Part shown: one piece after another, positions 1 through 7,572 of the stretch | Position numbering within the stretch: the first letter of the stretch is position 1 | Layout: each line of letters opens with the position of its first letter | Source of the DNA: an uncultured Clostridia bacterium | Lineage (GTDB): Bacteria; Bacillota; Clostridia; Oscillospirales; Acutalibacteraceae | DNA length: 43,974 nt | Direction: 5' to 3' | Assembly (NCBI GenBank): GCA_944384925.1 | Contig: CALWVF010000002.1 | Span: 1-43,974, forward strand | Notes under the pieces: model-generated | Seen by the model: the letters and a program-made list of their open reading frames with translations, nothing else | What the model was told of the DNA's origin: nothing | Database searches by the model: none | Translations under genes and position numbers: made by a program

Positions 1-134
1 ATGAAACAGGAAAGATAGAATGGACCGCAACAATGTTGATAAAATTATCCAAATTTTACGATGTGAGTGTCGACTACTTGTTAGGTCTAATAGATTCACC
101 TAAATCATACTTTAAAAAAAGTAATATTTTTTAG
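1..134 (+). CDS. XRE-family regulator, C-terminal fragment (cut by window edge)
   Basis: The frame beginning at base 3 reads about 43 codons to a TAG at 132-134. The segment KLSKFYDVSVDYLLGL is the last helix and tail typical of Cro/CI-type (XRE) DNA-binding domains, where YLLGL closes the domain. The helix-turn-helix itself lies before base 1. It is followed by a terminator and then by three more small HTH-type genes on the same strand, so it is probably one of a regulator cluster. The family call is firm. Full length and start cannot be known. Confidence 0.75.
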   Translation, partial: ETGKIEWTATMLIKLSKFYDVSVDYLLGLIDSPKSYFKKSNIF

Positions 135-156
135 CTCCCGAAAGGGGGCTTTTTGT
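133..156 (+). terminator. Rho-independent terminator
   Basis: A 7-bp GC-rich stem (133-139 with 144-150, one G-T pair), a GAAA tetraloop and a T run directly after. It overlaps the stop codon of the preceding regulator gene and ends its transcript. Confidence 0.85.
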
Positions 157-240
157 TTGCCCAAAACTTGTAAATCCATGAAAAACAATAGATTTTCATC
201 GTCACTTTTCCTTTCCTTTAATTTATTAAACCGCTTAACG

Positions 241-302
241 CTTCATTGATGTAATAATAGCTAAAAAAAATAGTAGCCTATTATTAGTTTACATTTATGA
301 GG
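241..302 (+). promoter_or_regulatory. Imperfect inverted repeat over the 5' region of the first XRE paralog
   Basis: The left arm (241-260) and right arm (278-302) are inverted copies with a 5-nt insertion in the right arm. The right arm ends in the likely Shine-Dalgarno TGAGG (298-302). A cleaner version of the same element lies before the next paralog (576-636). It could be an operator for autoregulation or an RNA hairpin that hides the ribosome site; the sequence does not decide. Confidence 0.5.
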
Positions 303-310
303 TTTTGAAA

Positions 311-559
311 ATGAAAACAATAAAATTTAATAACCATAAAAATATTATTTCCGAAAAATTGGCTCGACTAAGAGAGCAGAAACAAATTTCCCAACAAGAA
401 TTGGCTACTAAAATGCAGGTGATGGGAATAAGTATTGATCAGCAGGCTATTAGTAAAATTGAGTTAGATAAAAGAATAGTAACAGATTACGAATTAATGT
501 GTTTATGTAAAATACTAAATGTTACTGCAGAAGATTTAACTTTAAATATTAATATGTAA
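311..559 (+). CDS. Small XRE-family transcriptional regulator (82 aa)
   Basis: A stand-alone Cro/CI-type HTH protein. The ISQQELATKMQVMG stretch gives helices 1-2 and ISIDQQAISKIELDKRIVTDYEL gives the recognition helix and scaffold, ending in ILNVTAEDL. The ATG at 311 is preferred over an in-frame TTG at 305 because TGAGG (298-302) is spaced correctly only for 311. It is a close paralog of the next gene: both begin MK-IKF-HKN-I and share IDQQAISxIExDKR. Binding sites are unknown; the inverted repeat at 241-302 is the obvious candidate. It has no partner toxin or enzyme domain. Confidence 0.85.
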   Translation: MKTIKFNNHKNIISEKLARLREQKQISQQELATKMQVMGISIDQQAISKIELDKRIVTDYELMCLCKILNVTAEDLTLNINM

Positions 560-575
560 ATCTGAATATCCACGT

Positions 576-636
576 CTCATTAACGTAATAATACCACTAA
601 AAAATGGTATTGTCAATATATTATTACGTCAATGAG
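576..636 (+). promoter_or_regulatory. Near-perfect 18-bp inverted repeat before the second XRE paralog
   Basis: Arms 576-593 and 619-636 are reverse complements at 17 of 18 positions. A second short inverted repeat (591-596 with 605-610) sits inside and could form an alternative hairpin. The right arm holds the GAG of the Shine-Dalgarno (634-639) for the ATG at 646. It matches the element at 241-302 in sequence and placement. Confidence 0.65.
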
Positions 637-645
637 GTGTTAAAG

Positions 646-903
646 ATGAAAGCTATAAAATTTCATGGGCACAAAAATATGATATTTCCCATGCTAGGCA
701 GGGCTCGAGAAGCAAAAGGATTTTCTCAAGAAATGGTAGCTGCAAAAATGCAAATTCTAGGAGCTAGTATTGACCAGCAAGCTATTAGCAGAATCGAAAA
801 TGATAAAAGAACAGTGACAGATTTTGAATTAATATGCATATGTAAAATACTAAATGTTACCGCAGAACATTTAGTCTCTATGTTTTGGGATGAGATTGAA
901 TAA
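646..903 (+). CDS. Small XRE-family transcriptional regulator, paralog of the previous gene (85 aa)
   Basis: A Cro/CI-type HTH protein with the same layout as the 311-559 product: MKAIKFHGHKNMIF, then a first helix region with REAKGFSQEMVAAKMQ, a recognition region IDQQAISRIENDKR, and the closing ILNVTAEHL. Its last residues (MFWDEIE) differ from the paralog. The ATG at 646 has GAGGTG at 634-639. An upstream in-frame ATG at 604 would start inside the inverted repeat and has no ribosome site, so I reject it. The pair looks like a recent tandem duplication of gene plus control element. Confidence 0.85.
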   Translation: MKAIKFHGHKNMIFPMLGRAREAKGFSQEMVAAKMQILGASIDQQAISRIENDKRTVTDFELICICKILNVTAEHLVSMFWDEIE

Positions 904-982
904 CTAAATTATAAAGAGGTGGGGAGTATATCCCCTTAATTACTAAGATTATAACCCCCATAATGTGAACTGGGGATATAAT

Positions 983-1180
983 ATGATTATTTTTGATAAA
1001 TTATGGACTCTAATGGAGAAAAAGGGAATATCATCCATGACTGTTTATAGTATTATAGATCTAAAAAGTAGGAATCCAGGTGTGATCACTATAAAAATAT
1101 TATGCAATGGATGGGGAATAACCTTATCAGATTTTTTCAATACTGATTTATTTAGAAATTTAGAACAAGAAATTAAATAA
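983..1180 (+). CDS. Small HTH-like protein, probable XRE-type (65 aa)
   Basis: The reading IIFDKLWTLMEKKGIS followed by NPGVITIKILCNGWGITLSDFF fits the ends of an XRE domain, where 'xNPxxxTIxKICxGLGITLSEFF' is the usual closing pattern. The middle (SSMTVYSIIDLKS) is a poor match to a recognition helix, so DNA binding may be altered or lost. The ATG at 983 has only a weak GGGGAT upstream; a GTG at 965 is an in-frame alternative. The 79-nt gap before it holds competing GGGG/CCCC hairpins. Transcription ends at the strong hairpin at 1201-1232. Confidence 0.55.
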   Translation: MIIFDKLWTLMEKKGISSMTVYSIIDLKSRNPGVITIKILCNGWGITLSDFFNTDLFRNLEQEIK

Positions 1181-1200
1181 AACTTATGAATGCTACTAAA

Positions 1201-1232
1201 AACAAAAGGAGCCTTTTAAAGCTCCTTTTGTT
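1201..1232 (+). terminator. Strong Rho-independent terminator
   Basis: A perfect 12-bp inverted repeat (1201-1212 and 1221-1232) with an A-rich left flank and T-rich right arm. It separates the regulator cluster from the alkyltransferase-like gene. Confidence 0.85.
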
Positions 1233-1274
1233 AGCTATATATAAAATTATCATAAAAAATAAGAGGTTAAAATT

Positions 1275-1589
1275 TTGAGTAAAAAAGGTTTTAAAGAAAA
1301 AGTATATAAACAAGTTCAAAAAATACCGTATGGCAGAGTTGCAACTTATGGCCAAATAGCTATATTATGCGGGTCACCTAAGGCTGCAAGAGCTGTTGGT
1401 AATGCACTTCATGTGAACCCAAGTATAGAAAAAACACCGTGCTACAGAGTTGTTGATAGAAATGGCTATTTAGCATCGAATTATGGTTTTGAAGGGCGTG
1501 AAGGGCAAAAGAGGCTTTTAATGTCCGAAGGAATTGCTGTAGATGAAAATTACAAAGTAGATTTAGATAAATATATAATTAAAATCTAA
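1275..1589 (+). CDS. MGMT-family DNA alkyltransferase-like protein (104 aa)
   Basis: A single-domain protein matching the C-terminal DNA-binding/active-site domain of O6-alkylguanine-DNA alkyltransferase. It has the helix-turn-helix and arginine-finger region IPYGRVATYGQIA, then GSPKAARAVGNALHVNP, then the active-site motif TPCYRVVDRNG. The family motif is PCHRV: cysteine is kept (about residue 55) but histidine is replaced by tyrosine. It could therefore be a short alkyl-acceptor or a damage-recognition protein of the alkyltransferase-like type; those usually lack the cysteine. TTG start with AGAGG at 1262-1266. No operon partner. Confidence 0.85.
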   Translation: MSKKGFKEKVYKQVQKIPYGRVATYGQIAILCGSPKAARAVGNALHVNPSIEKTPCYRVVDRNGYLASNYGFEGREGQKRLLMSEGIAVDENYKVDLDKYIIKI

Positions 1590-1629
1590 AATATAAATTT
1601 ATTTTTAAATTAAATAATATATAAAGCCG

Positions 1630-3144
1630 CTAAATATTAGATGTATCCAGTTCTGTGTACGACTTAAGGAATTTTTTTAGTTTACTTAAGGTTTTTTCTA
1701 CTCCACCTTTTGAATCACTTTCTATGTTTAGAGGCATAATAGGGTCATGTACACTTAGCCTGAGTAAAAACCATCCATTTTCTTTGCCGGATTTTGTATT
1801 TACCCTTACACCCTCATAATTATTTTTTGCTAATTCCCAGCCTTTTTGTTGTGAAGCAAAATCTTTTAGTTCATCTATTATTTTATCTCCATAACTTTTA
1901 AAATCACTTTTTAATATTGGTAGTCTAACTTCTAAACTTTCAATAGGCTCCTTTAAATTTTTTAATAAATTTTGCAGCTCAATTCCTTGATTTTTTAAGT
2001 TCACCATTTCTATAATTATTTTTGTAACTAGATAAGCACCATCATCGAGAAAATAATTTTCTCTAAATGCTGCATGGCCAGATGTCTCTATTGCTAAGGG
2101 ACAATTTATACCTTTCTCATTAAGCTTTTTTGCTTCATTTATAACATTTTTATAGCCTCTTTTATATCTATGATGAGTTCCTTTTAGTTCTTTTTCTATA
2201 AATTCTGTAAGGCCTGTAGAGGTTATCGAATCTGTAACAATAGTTCCGCCATTATTTTCGAGCAAAGCTATATAAGAGGCTAGAGCAACAATTTTATTTC
2301 TGTTAATTTCTCCACCAGTGGAGTCTACTACACTTGCTCTATCAACATCTGTATCGAATATTATCCCTAAATCTGCCTTTGCTTCTTTAACAGCATTAGA
2401 TGCCGATTTCATTGCATCTTTATCTTCAGGGTTAGGTATATGATGAGGAAATGTGCCGTCTGGCTCTAAAAACTTGCTGCCACTTATATCGGCGCCTAAA
2501 GGCTTTAAAACATTGAGGGCATAAAATCCACCCACACCATTTCCGGCGTCAACAATTATTTTAAATCCTTTTAGAGGTTTGTCTTGAGGGACATGATTTT
2601 TTACTCTACTACAGATTATCTCTCTAAGCTGTCTTGAATAGGTATCCATAAAATTAATTTTTTCGACTTTACCAAATTCTCCTATTAATGGCATTTGGTT
2701 ATTTTGTGCGATTTGTAAAATATCTTCTATATCATTAGACTCTAAACCACCACTTTTTGTAAAAAACTTTAATCCATTTCTATTAAAAGGATGGTGGCTT
2801 GCTGTTATTTCAATGGAAGCGTCGCAATCAAGGGATATTGTAGTCATGAACATAGCAGGAGTAGAAGAAAGTCCGCAATCGTATACATATAAGCCGGTTT
2901 GAGCAAAAGTTTTTACAAGTATACTTTTTATTCTGTCTGCAGATATTCTGGAGTCATGTCCTATGGCGACTTTTATATTTTTATACTCCTTTTTTGTTTT
3001 ATTAGAGATCCATAGAATAAATGCAAATGCTATTCTTTGAATGACATTGTCAGTTAAATTAATGTTTTCTCCATCGATACCGTTGTTTGCAATTCCTCTA
3101 ATGTCGGTGCCACTTTTAAGTTTAGACCAATAACTATCGATCAT
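1630..3144 (-). CDS. Phosphomannomutase/phosphoglucomutase (alpha-D-phosphohexomutase family)
   Basis: A cytoplasmic 504-aa enzyme interconverting hexose 1- and 6-phosphates. The four-domain family signature is present: DIRG near residue 14, the phosphoserine loop TASHHPFNRNG (about 114-124, Ser116), the Mg site FDTDVDR (about 263-269), and the sugar-binding loop ETSGHA (353-358). The start is an ATG with a consensus AGGAGG 7-8 nt upstream. Substrate preference (mannose or glucose) cannot be read from sequence. If it accepts glucose it would link glycolysis to the glgBCDA genes at 32570-38466. It is transcribed alone; the flanking genes are on the other strand. Confidence 0.9.
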   Translation of the reverse strand: MIDSYWSKLKSGTDIRGIANNGIDGENINLTDNVIQRIAFAFILWISNKTKKEYKNIKVAIGHDSRISADRIKSILVKTFAQTGLYVYDCGLSSTPAMFMTTISLDCDASIEITASHHPFNRNGLKFFTKSGGLESNDIEDILQIAQNNQMPLIGEFGKVEKINFMDTYSRQLREIICSRVKNHVPQDKPLKGFKIIVDAGNGVGGFYALNVLKPLGADISGSKFLEPDGTFPHHIPNPEDKDAMKSASNAVKEAKADLGIIFDTDVDRASVVDSTGGEINRNKIVALASYIALLENNGGTIVTDSITSTGLTEFIEKELKGTHHRYKRGYKNVINEAKKLNEKGINCPLAIETSGHAAFRENYFLDDGAYLVTKIIIEMVNLKNQGIELQNLLKNLKEPIESLEVRLPILKSDFKSYGDKIIDELKDFASQQKGWELAKNNYEGVRVNTKSGKENGWFLLRLSVHDPIMPLNIESDSKGGVEKTLSKLKKFLKSYTELDTSNI

Positions 3145-3306
3145 ATGATTTGCCTCCTGAATTATAGTAATATATTAAAATATATTATAAATTAAAAAAT
3201 TTAATATGTCGATATTAATTTATTATGAGTCTAAATATAAAATAGAATTTTAAAAATATTAATGCACATAATAAAAATTATGAAGTATTAGGGGTGTGCA
3301 GTTAAT

Positions 3307-4011
3307 ATGGAATATTTAATTAATATTAAGGATGTATGCAAGGTATACTACAACACATCTTCAAACAAACTTTATGCATTAAATAATATAAATTTAAAAG
3401 TATGTAAAGGAGAGTATGTATCGATAGTTGGAAAATCTGGTTCAGGAAAATCTACTTTAATGAATATTTTGGGATGCCTTGATTCTCCAACTTCGGGAGA
3501 GTATTTTCTTAATGGTCAGTTGGTGTCTGGAATGAATGATAGGAAGCTGTCGGAAATACGAAATATAGAAATTGGTTTTATATTTCAAAGCTTTAATCTT
3601 ATATCTACATTAACAGCTTTAGAAAATGTTGAATTACCTTTAATATATAGGGGTATGGCTAAACATAAGAGAATTCAAATTGCTAAAAATTCATTAATTA
3701 GTGTAGGATTAGGTTCAAGGATGCACCATAAACCATCGCAAATGTCGGGGGGTCAACAGCAAAGGGTAGCAATTGCAAGAGCTATAGCTGTAAATCCTCC
3801 AATTATTCTTGCGGATGAACCAACAGGAAATTTAGATTCTAAATCTAGTGAAGACATTATTAGCATACTGAAAGATTTAAATAATAATGGTAAAACTATT
3901 ATATTAATAACGCATGATGACCAAATAGCAAAGGAGGCATTTAGAATTGTAAACATAAATGATGGTAAGGTTATATCTGACATATGTGTAGATAATAAAA
4001 TTGTTTCTTAA
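3307..4011 (+). CDS. MacB/LolD-type ABC transporter ATP-binding protein, no permease nearby
   Basis: A 234-aa ATPase with Walker A GKSGSGKST (42-50), Q-loop IFQSFN, signature MSGGQQQRVAIARA (from 146), Walker B IILADEP (166-172), D-loop GNLDSKS and H-loop THDD. This subfamily normally pairs with an FtsX-like permease in the same operon to move lipoproteins, peptides or drugs. Here the next feature is a tRNA gene and the upstream gene is divergent, so it is an orphan. The start has AGGGGTG upstream. All ATPase motifs are intact, so it is probably still active with a permease encoded elsewhere. Confidence 0.9.
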   Translation: MEYLINIKDVCKVYYNTSSNKLYALNNINLKVCKGEYVSIVGKSGSGKSTLMNILGCLDSPTSGEYFLNGQLVSGMNDRKLSEIRNIEIGFIFQSFNLISTLTALENVELPLIYRGMAKHKRIQIAKNSLISVGLGSRMHHKPSQMSGGQQQRVAIARAIAVNPPIILADEPTGNLDSKSSEDIISILKDLNNNGKTIILITHDDQIAKEAFRIVNINDGKVISDICVDNKIVS

Positions 4012-4076
4012 TTGTATAAAAATATTGTATAATTATATGATTTAGGGTTGTTTTTCAAAAATTTTTAATTTTATAC

Positions 4077-4105
4077 TTGACCTGTATAGAAAAATATGTT
4101 AATAT
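4077..4105 (+). promoter_or_regulatory. Sigma-A-type promoter for tRNA-Leu
   Basis: TTGACC, 17-nt spacer, TAATAT, ending 16 nt before the mature tRNA. Fits a housekeeping promoter. Confidence 0.7.
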
Positions 4106-4121
4106 AAATACATTAAATTTT

Positions 4122-4208
4122 GCTGGTGTGGCGGAATAGGCAGACGCAAGGGACTTAAAATCCCTCGGTGGCAACACCGTATCGGTTCAAGTCCGATCAC
4201 CAGCACCA
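4122..4208 (+). tRNA. tRNA-Leu (anticodon UAA)
   Basis: Acceptor GCTGGTG pairs with CACCAGC, discriminator A, encoded CCA at 4206-4208. The anticodon arm is AGGGA-CTTAAAA-TCCCT (anticodon TAA), with a long variable arm as expected for class II tRNA-Leu. Confidence 0.97.
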
Positions 4209-4228
4209 AAATGTATTTATTATATAAG

Positions 4229-4459
4229 TTGCCACTGAGGAAAATAAATGCAAAAGTAGTTTATATTAGCAACAGCCGAGATTATACTGAACAAAATGAC
4301 GTTAATGATAATAAGTATCTTGCTCATATTAATAAATTATTAGAAGATGATTAGGTAATTTCACAGATGAACCTATGCACTGTAGAAGTTGATCCAAAGC
4401 TTGAAAATTATCTTCATAAGGAAACTTTTGTGTCATTTGTTATTCTTGAGAAACCATAA
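4229..4459 (+). pseudogene. Decayed small ORF with one in-frame TAG
   Basis: From a TTG at 4229 the frame reads 76 codons to a TAA at 4457-4459, broken only by a TAG at 4352-4354 (codon 42). The two halves read as one protein: VVYISNSRDYTEQND...INKLLEDD before the stop, and ISQMNLCTVEVDPKLENYLH...FVSFVILEKP after. The even composition on both sides suggests a real gene killed by one nonsense mutation. A terminator follows (4486-4520). I do not recognise the family. Confidence 0.4.
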
Positions 4460-4485
4460 GAAGAGCAAGTAAAAGATCTGGTAAA

Positions 4486-4520
4486 TTACCCATAAAATTT
4501 AATGGGTGATTTTTATTTTT
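4486..4520 (+). terminator. Rho-independent terminator
   Basis: An 8-bp stem (4486-4493 with 4502-4509, one T-G pair) followed by a T-rich run. It probably ended the broken ORF before it. Confidence 0.7.
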
Positions 4521-4573
4521 ACCTATATAGATATTTCTAGGTTATTTGTGATTAACTATGCCAATTATATTAT

Positions 4574-4607
4574 AAAAAGTCGCATACAATTAAGTGTGCG
4601 ACTTTTT
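4574..4607. terminator. Bidirectional terminator
   Basis: A 14-bp stem (4574-4587 with 4594-4607, one T-G pair) with A5 on the left and T5 on the right, so it can work on both strands. On the minus strand it lies downstream of the 4744-5544 gene. Confidence 0.85.
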
Positions 4608-4743
4608 AATTTACATATTTTAACTAAAATTACATTAACTATTATGATTATTAATACGAATTAAATATTACGAATTTTAAATTAATTACAAAAGAACTAT
4701 TGATTTAGAATTTTTTATAAATACTATTAACTGCTTATATGTT

Positions 4744-5544
4744 TTATTCAAAATATAAACTAACAAGCTCTGTTGGTGGAACAATTGGACGACCACCAAG
4801 TTGCATAACCATATTAACTGCATTTGCAAATTCATTAATGCATAAACTAGCAGAACTTAAAGAGCCAATACTATAGTACATTGAAAAAGCCTCACCATAG
4901 AGCATAGCAGTTTCAGTCCAATTTTCTATCGTTGAGTTATTTTTTGCTCTAAAAAAAGCTGCTGTAGCTTTAGCTTGGCTAGATTGAGCTAAGAAATATT
5001 TTGCTTTCTTAGTATCTCCAATTTCATTATACAGAATGGACTGTTCATTACTTAATTTTGATACTATTTCCCAATTTTCAGCAGTTGAATTTAATTGTAC
5101 TTTTAACAAACTGTTTTCTAATCTAAGTTTCCCTAACTTTGCTTGATATTGTCTCATATTCATAAAGCTATCTGTTGCTCTTTCGATATCCCCTAAATTG
5201 TCCCACAATTCAGTTTCTAATTGCAAAAGATCTATAATTTCTTTATAATCCTCTTCTGTTGGATTGACATGTGATTCTATAGCAATTTTTGCTTTAATTG
5301 AAACAGACAAGGCATTTGATCTATTTGCTTCTATAAATTCCCCTCTGGAGCGATGATATTTTGTATCTTCTTCAAAAAGATAAACTAAATATTCTAAATT
5401 TTCTATAGTTGGATTTTGCCCAGATGTTGCTATAGCCTTTATTAGTTCATCATTATGGGCATATACACATCTTTCACTACATAAAATTAATCCTATCAAG
5501 ATCATGACAACGCAAAACTTTTTGTAAATATTTCTAATATTCAT
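4744..5544 (-). CDS. Secreted helical-repeat protein, paralog 1 (266 aa, units A-B-C-D)
   Basis: Member of a six-gene local family of no known function. The first 30 residues form a signal peptide: charged start, hydrophobic MILIGLILCSE, then CVYAH, with probable signal peptidase I cleavage after VYA. The rest is four units of about 50-60 residues, most opened by (N)PTxEN or a decayed version. Each is predicted to be paired amphipathic helices of TPR-like pattern (for example TETAMLYGEAFSMYYSIG). The tail has the family's LGGxP motif (LGGRPIVPPTELV). AAGGAG lies before the ATG, and a possible -10 on the minus strand is at 5602-5607. This is the only copy on the minus strand, divergent from the other five. 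Confidence 0.8.
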   Translation of the reverse strand: MNIRNIYKKFCVVMILIGLILCSERCVYAHNDELIKAIATSGQNPTIENLEYLVYLFEEDTKYHRSRGEFIEANRSNALSVSIKAKIAIESHVNPTEEDYKEIIDLLQLETELWDNLGDIERATDSFMNMRQYQAKLGKLRLENSLLKVQLNSTAENWEIVSKLSNEQSILYNEIGDTKKAKYFLAQSSQAKATAAFFRAKNNSTIENWTETAMLYGEAFSMYYSIGSLSSASLCINEFANAVNMVMQLGGRPIVPPTELVSLYFE

Positions 5545-6359
5545 AGAATTGTAACTCCTTTTCCATAATTATTATTGTATATTTATATACTTATTTAAGT
5601 AATTATAATGTATTAAAAATAAAAAAGCAAGTTCCATTTAATACAATATTTGATAGTTACGTAGATATCTGCAACTTTTACTTATTAAAAGTAGAATGAA
5701 ATAAATCTCCTTATATTTTTTAATATGTATAGGATATTTAGACTTATTCTATAATATTTACTATTATAATCAGTTGTATATTACAATTTATTTTAAAAAT
5801 ACAAATTATATTAAATCGAACGATGTTTGCTATGGATAGAAAATTGAGATTATAAGTGCTGGCAAGTTCATTTTTTAGTGCACTTAGCAACCTTAAAAAA
5901 TCAAATTTTTAAAACTAAAAATAGAAAAACGTTTATACCATGAAATCAAAAAGGATGTAAATATACACTAAAGTTTTATTTTCATAGGTGCAAAGTAAAA
6001 AAGTAGTTTATATATAATCACTATAAAATATAATAAATGTGTAAGACTATAAGAGTATAAAATTATTACTAAAACTTAGTTATAAATACAGATTAGACAC
6101 ATTAGATATAAATATAATTATAATAATAAATACTATAGAATAAGGTTAGAAATTCTATACATATTTAAAATCGTTATAAGTAATTCATCTTGTCCTATGT
6201 GGATACTACTAATTTTATGGGGTAAAAGTTGTATGTATTAATGCGATTATTAACTATTGTATTAATTTTAACTTGATTTTTGGTTGATAATGCATTATAA
6301 TTACATGAGTGAGCATTACAATACACATTAAATATTGTGCAAGGGAGGTTATGCAATTT
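5545..6359. other. Long AT-rich divergent intergenic region
   Basis: About 800 bases with no convincing gene. It separates the minus-strand paralog from the plus-strand array. Near 5610-5665, read on the minus strand, there is a weak trace of the family's signal-peptide region. A similar weak trace on the plus strand is at about 6185-6235 (hydrophobic run, then a GKxCxY-like codon string). The rest shows only short AT-rich inverted repeats. It may hold the eroded remains of further copies. Confidence 0.4.
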
Positions 6360-6475
6360 ATATACATTCAAAATATTTTATAAAAGGATCATTACATCCT
6401 GACTTTTATGCTACTAGTTTTATTAATTGGAAAGTGTGTATATGTTCATATTGGTGTGCTATGAAAGTAATTGCA
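6360..6475 (+). pseudogene. Decayed signal-peptide remnant of the helical-repeat family
   Basis: Bases 6360-6449 align codon for codon (30 codons) with the signal-peptide region of the live paralogs. A GGGAGG ribosome site is upstream at 6343-6348. The start ATG has become ATA, codon 8 is TAA, and the region ends in LLVLLIGKCVYVH, matching the live CVYAH cleavage region. Similarity stops about five codons later, so the gene body is gone. The next block (from 6464) recurs at 7472 before the third paralog. Confidence 0.7.
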
Positions 6476-6567
6476 ATTTTATTTTTATTTATTAATTTAT
6501 TATGATAAAGTAAAAAATTATTACATTATAATCACTATAGGAAAGGGTTAAAAACGTTAAGAGATTT

Positions 6568-7365
6568 ATGAATATTAAGAGAATTTATACAAGATTCTGT
6601 TGTGTATTGATTTTTATAATGATAATTTTATTAAATGGAAAATGTGTATATGCGCATAATGCTGAATTAATGGAAGCTATAGCGACATCAATCCAAAATC
6701 CAACTTTGGAAAATTTAGAATATTTACTTCATCTTTTTGAATATGATATGGAATACCATTGTTCGAAAAGTGAAATTATGGAAGCAAATAGATCAGAGGC
6801 TATGGTAATTGCACTTAAAGCAAAAATTGCTATAGAATCACATGTCAATCCAACAGAAGAGGATTATAAAGAAATTATAAAACTTTTACAATTAGAAACT
6901 GAATTGTGGAGTAGTTTAGGAGATTATGAGAAATTAAAAGTTAGCCTTATTAATATGAAACAATGTGAGGCAAAGCTGTATTCTCTTAAGGCAGAGAATG
7001 CATTGTTAAAAGCGCAAGAAGACCCAACAATAGAAAATTGGGAAGTAGTATCACAGTTAAGTAAGGAATTATCTCTTCTATACTTTGAGGTTGGGGATAA
7101 TAAAATGGAAAAATATTGTTTAGCGCAAGCGTTACAATTTAAAGCAGTTGCATATTTTGTTAGAGCAAGAGAAAATCCAACAATAAAAAACTGGACTGAA
7201 GCAGCTACACTTTATGGTGAAGCTTTTAAGATATACTGGTCAAATGGATTTTTAATGCATGCTCGTAGATGTTTTATGGAATTAGTTGGCATTGATATGA
7301 CGATTATGATACTTGGTGGTGCTCCAGTTAGCCCTATGTTAGGAATTGCTCAATTCACATTTTGA
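6568..7365 (+). CDS. Secreted helical-repeat protein, paralog 2 (265 aa, units A-B-C-D)
   Basis: Same layout as paralog 1. The 30-residue signal peptide ends KCVYAH. Unit A starts at NPTLENLEYLLHLF, B at NPTEEDYKEIIKLLQLE, C at DPTIENWEVVSQLS and D at NPTIKNWTEAATLYGEAF. The tail is LGGAPVSPM, and its end diverges from the family. The helices in C and D have the TPR-like W/Y-xxA-xxL-x-xA spacing. A TATAAT at 6527-6532 and GGAAAGGG at 6540-6547 precede the ATG, though the gap from that ribosome site is long. First of five collinear plus-strand copies. Function unknown; probably exported to the cell surface or medium. Confidence 0.8.
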   Translation: MNIKRIYTRFCCVLIFIMIILLNGKCVYAHNAELMEAIATSIQNPTLENLEYLLHLFEYDMEYHCSKSEIMEANRSEAMVIALKAKIAIESHVNPTEEDYKEIIKLLQLETELWSSLGDYEKLKVSLINMKQCEAKLYSLKAENALLKAQEDPTIENWEVVSQLSKELSLLYFEVGDNKMEKYCLAQALQFKAVAYFVRARENPTIKNWTEAATLYGEAFKIYWSNGFLMHARRCFMELVGIDMTIMILGGAPVSPMLGIAQFTF

Positions 7366-7411
7366 GGAAAAATAATAGTTAGTATTTTTAGCGAGAAAAT
7401 TAATATCATCT

Positions 7412-7520
7412 TGATTTTAGAGTGATGAATTTTAGTAAATAGAAGATATATGTATATAGTGATGTAATATAAAAGTAATTGCAATTTTACTTTTACTAGT
7501 AAGTGTATTTTGATAAAGCA
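7412..7520 (+). repeat. Spacer repeat with signal-peptide fossil
   Basis: Bases 7441-7466 still resemble the GR-CVYAHSDE coding region of live copies but contain stops. Bases 7472-7520 are a diverged copy of 6464-6513 (shared AAAGTAATTGCAATTTTA, then TGATAAAG). The fossil lies about 115 bases before the next paralog's start, the same distance as in the other spacers. Confidence 0.6.
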
Positions 7521-7572
7521 AAGAAACATTAAGTTAAGTGATAAACGCTATCTAGAGGGGATTAAAAAGTTT

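Noticed and set aside
7510..7572. In-frame TTG start for the 713-aa protein, 21 codons upstream
   Set aside because: It falls in a block conserved as non-coding spacer before paralog 2, while the ATG at 7573 aligns with all other paralogs and has a ribosome site.
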